DNA of 13,666 bases, from assembly GCA_947173865.1 (NCBI GenBank), contig CAMWGS010000029.1:1-13666 (forward strand). Reading direction: 5' to 3'. A model generated the notes under the pieces. That model was given only the letters and a program-made list of their open reading frames with translations, searched no databases and was not told where the DNA came from. Origin of the DNA: an uncultured Ruminococcus sp. GTDB lineage: Bacteria; Bacillota; Clostridia; Oscillospirales; Ruminococcaceae. The translations under genes and the position numbers were made by a program. Numbering within the stretch: the stretch's first letter is position 1; every line of letters starts with the position of its first letter. Positions 13,129-13,666 of this stretch are shown here, in pieces.

Positions 13129-13666
13129 TCAAAAACTAAATGTACCTTTTTGTCTCATAGAAAAAGTTCTTGTCTTACTGCATATTATCATATCATAAAA
13201 AGGAATTTCAAGTGATTTAAGAATATCAGAAAGTTTTTTACATAAGTAATAATCTTTCTGAGTAGGCATAGCAAATGGTAACGGGTAATATATACCGATT
13301 ACAATATTACTCGGATTTCTTTTCAGTATCTCAGCTGCAATTTCCTTTGAAATCTTTGAATGTATTTCATTAATGGAAAAACAAATTGTATTTAAAAGTT
13401 CAAGATTCTGGGTTATATTTATAATAAGACAGGTATCCGAATTATATGAAACGAAAAAATCAAGAAAATAGTCCCCTATGTCTTTAAACGATTCAAACAA
13501 TACCGTCTGACTCGGAAAGTCCGCATACTTATCTGAAAGGTATGTAATAAACTTCACCAAAGATGCCGCCGAATGATTTATGCCTTTAATACTGCAAAGT
13601 TCTTCAATGCTCCAATCAAATATATTACTGAAACTACCCGCTTTTTCAATAATAAGATGTGCAGTT
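13129..13666 (-). CDS. RadC-family paralog lacking the metal site (partial, cut by window edge)
   Basis: The open frame runs off the right edge, giving 178 visible residues; the TTG at 13560 is internal, not a start. The part beyond it reads AHLIIEKAGSFSNIFDWS then IEELCSIKGINHSAASLVKF, which matches the RadC helix-hairpin-helix region (LLERFGSL, LARIPGIG in typical members). The C-terminal part aligns along the JAB domain (CLIINITQNLELLN, SKISKEIAAEILKRNPSNIVIGI, LEIPFYDMIICSKTRTFSM), but the metal site is gone. The HxH positions are Ile and Tyr (IYYPLPFAMPTQKD, 13252-13293), the Ser is Thr, and the early Glu is replaced by Asn/Ser/Asp; only the last Asp remains. It therefore looks like a catalytically dead partner of the intact RadC gene 11 bases downstream. 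The frame is uninterrupted, so it is under selection rather than decaying. A missing N-terminus of about 40 residues is expected beyond the window. Confidence 0.82.
   Translation of the reverse strand, partial: TAHLIIEKAGSFSNIFDWSIEELCSIKGINHSAASLVKFITYLSDKYADFPSQTVLFESFKDIGDYFLDFFVSYNSDTCLIINITQNLELLNTICFSINEIHSKISKEIAAEILKRNPSNIVIGIYYPLPFAMPTQKDYYLCKKLSDILKSLEIPFYDMIICSKTRTFSMRQKGTFSF

Noticed and set aside
13118..13132. TTG at 13132 as start of the intact radC gene
   Set aside because: The AAGGGA ribosome binding site would be inside the coding region and it would overlap the preceding stop; ATG at 13117 fits far better.
13129..13560. A complete 143-codon gene beginning at TTG 13560
   Set aside because: The frame stays open to the window edge, and the upstream codons encode RadC-like sequence, so the TTG is an internal Leu codon.
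1..13666. CRISPR arrays, insertion sequences, prophage genes, tRNA or rRNA genes
   Set aside because: No regular repeat-spacer pattern, transposase or integrase motifs, terminal inverted repeats around a gene, or tRNA-like cloverleaf was seen on reading both strands.

Overview
The window looks like chromosomal DNA of an anaerobic, low-to-mid GC member of the Clostridia. The Oscillospiraceae/Ruminococcus group is the best guess. The basis is an [FeFe]-hydrogenase maturase (HydF), spore genes (SpoVAD, SpoVAE), a Bacillus/Clostridium-type MazF, strong AGGAGG-type ribosome binding sites and short intrinsic terminators. This placement is inferred from gene content; no rRNA or marker comparison was possible.

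Layout. (1) 1-1650, minus strand: a 54-codon two-helix membrane ORF whose expected start codon reads ACG, then argG with a consensus promoter and a near-perfect ARG-box palindrome just upstream of its -35. (2) 1777-5765, plus strand: an LDH-family dehydrogenase whose specificity residue is Arg, so probably a malate dehydrogenase; then malic enzyme; then hydF; then a DUF2809-like membrane protein. Each of the first two genes is followed by a hairpin with a T-run, so the series looks like consecutive units with read-through. (3) 5789-6290: an orphan mazF with its own promoter, a leader inverted repeat and a terminator that also serves the opposite strand. (4) 6296-7471, minus strand: a lipoprotein with two similar domains. 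(5) 7555-11768, plus strand: a SERCA/PMR1-type calcium P-type ATPase, then spoVAD and spoVAE, closed by a bidirectional terminator. (6) 11787-13666, minus strand: an unrecognised soluble protein, then two adjacent RadC-family genes. The intact one has the JAMM metal motif; the upstream one, cut by the window edge, has lost it.

How the parts fit. Malate dehydrogenase plus malic enzyme would form a malate shunt (oxaloacetate to malate to pyruvate + CO2), able to move reducing power from NADH to NAD(P)H. HydF serves H2 metabolism, also a redox outlet of fermenters. The calcium pump next to spoVAD-spoVAE suggests a link to calcium-dipicolinate loading of spores. The usual partner spoVAC is absent here. 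No phage, transposon, CRISPR, tRNA or rRNA was seen. The most unusual items are the RadC pair with one predicted dead enzyme, the pump-spoVA arrangement, the mazF leader, the ARG-box operator and the ACG start.
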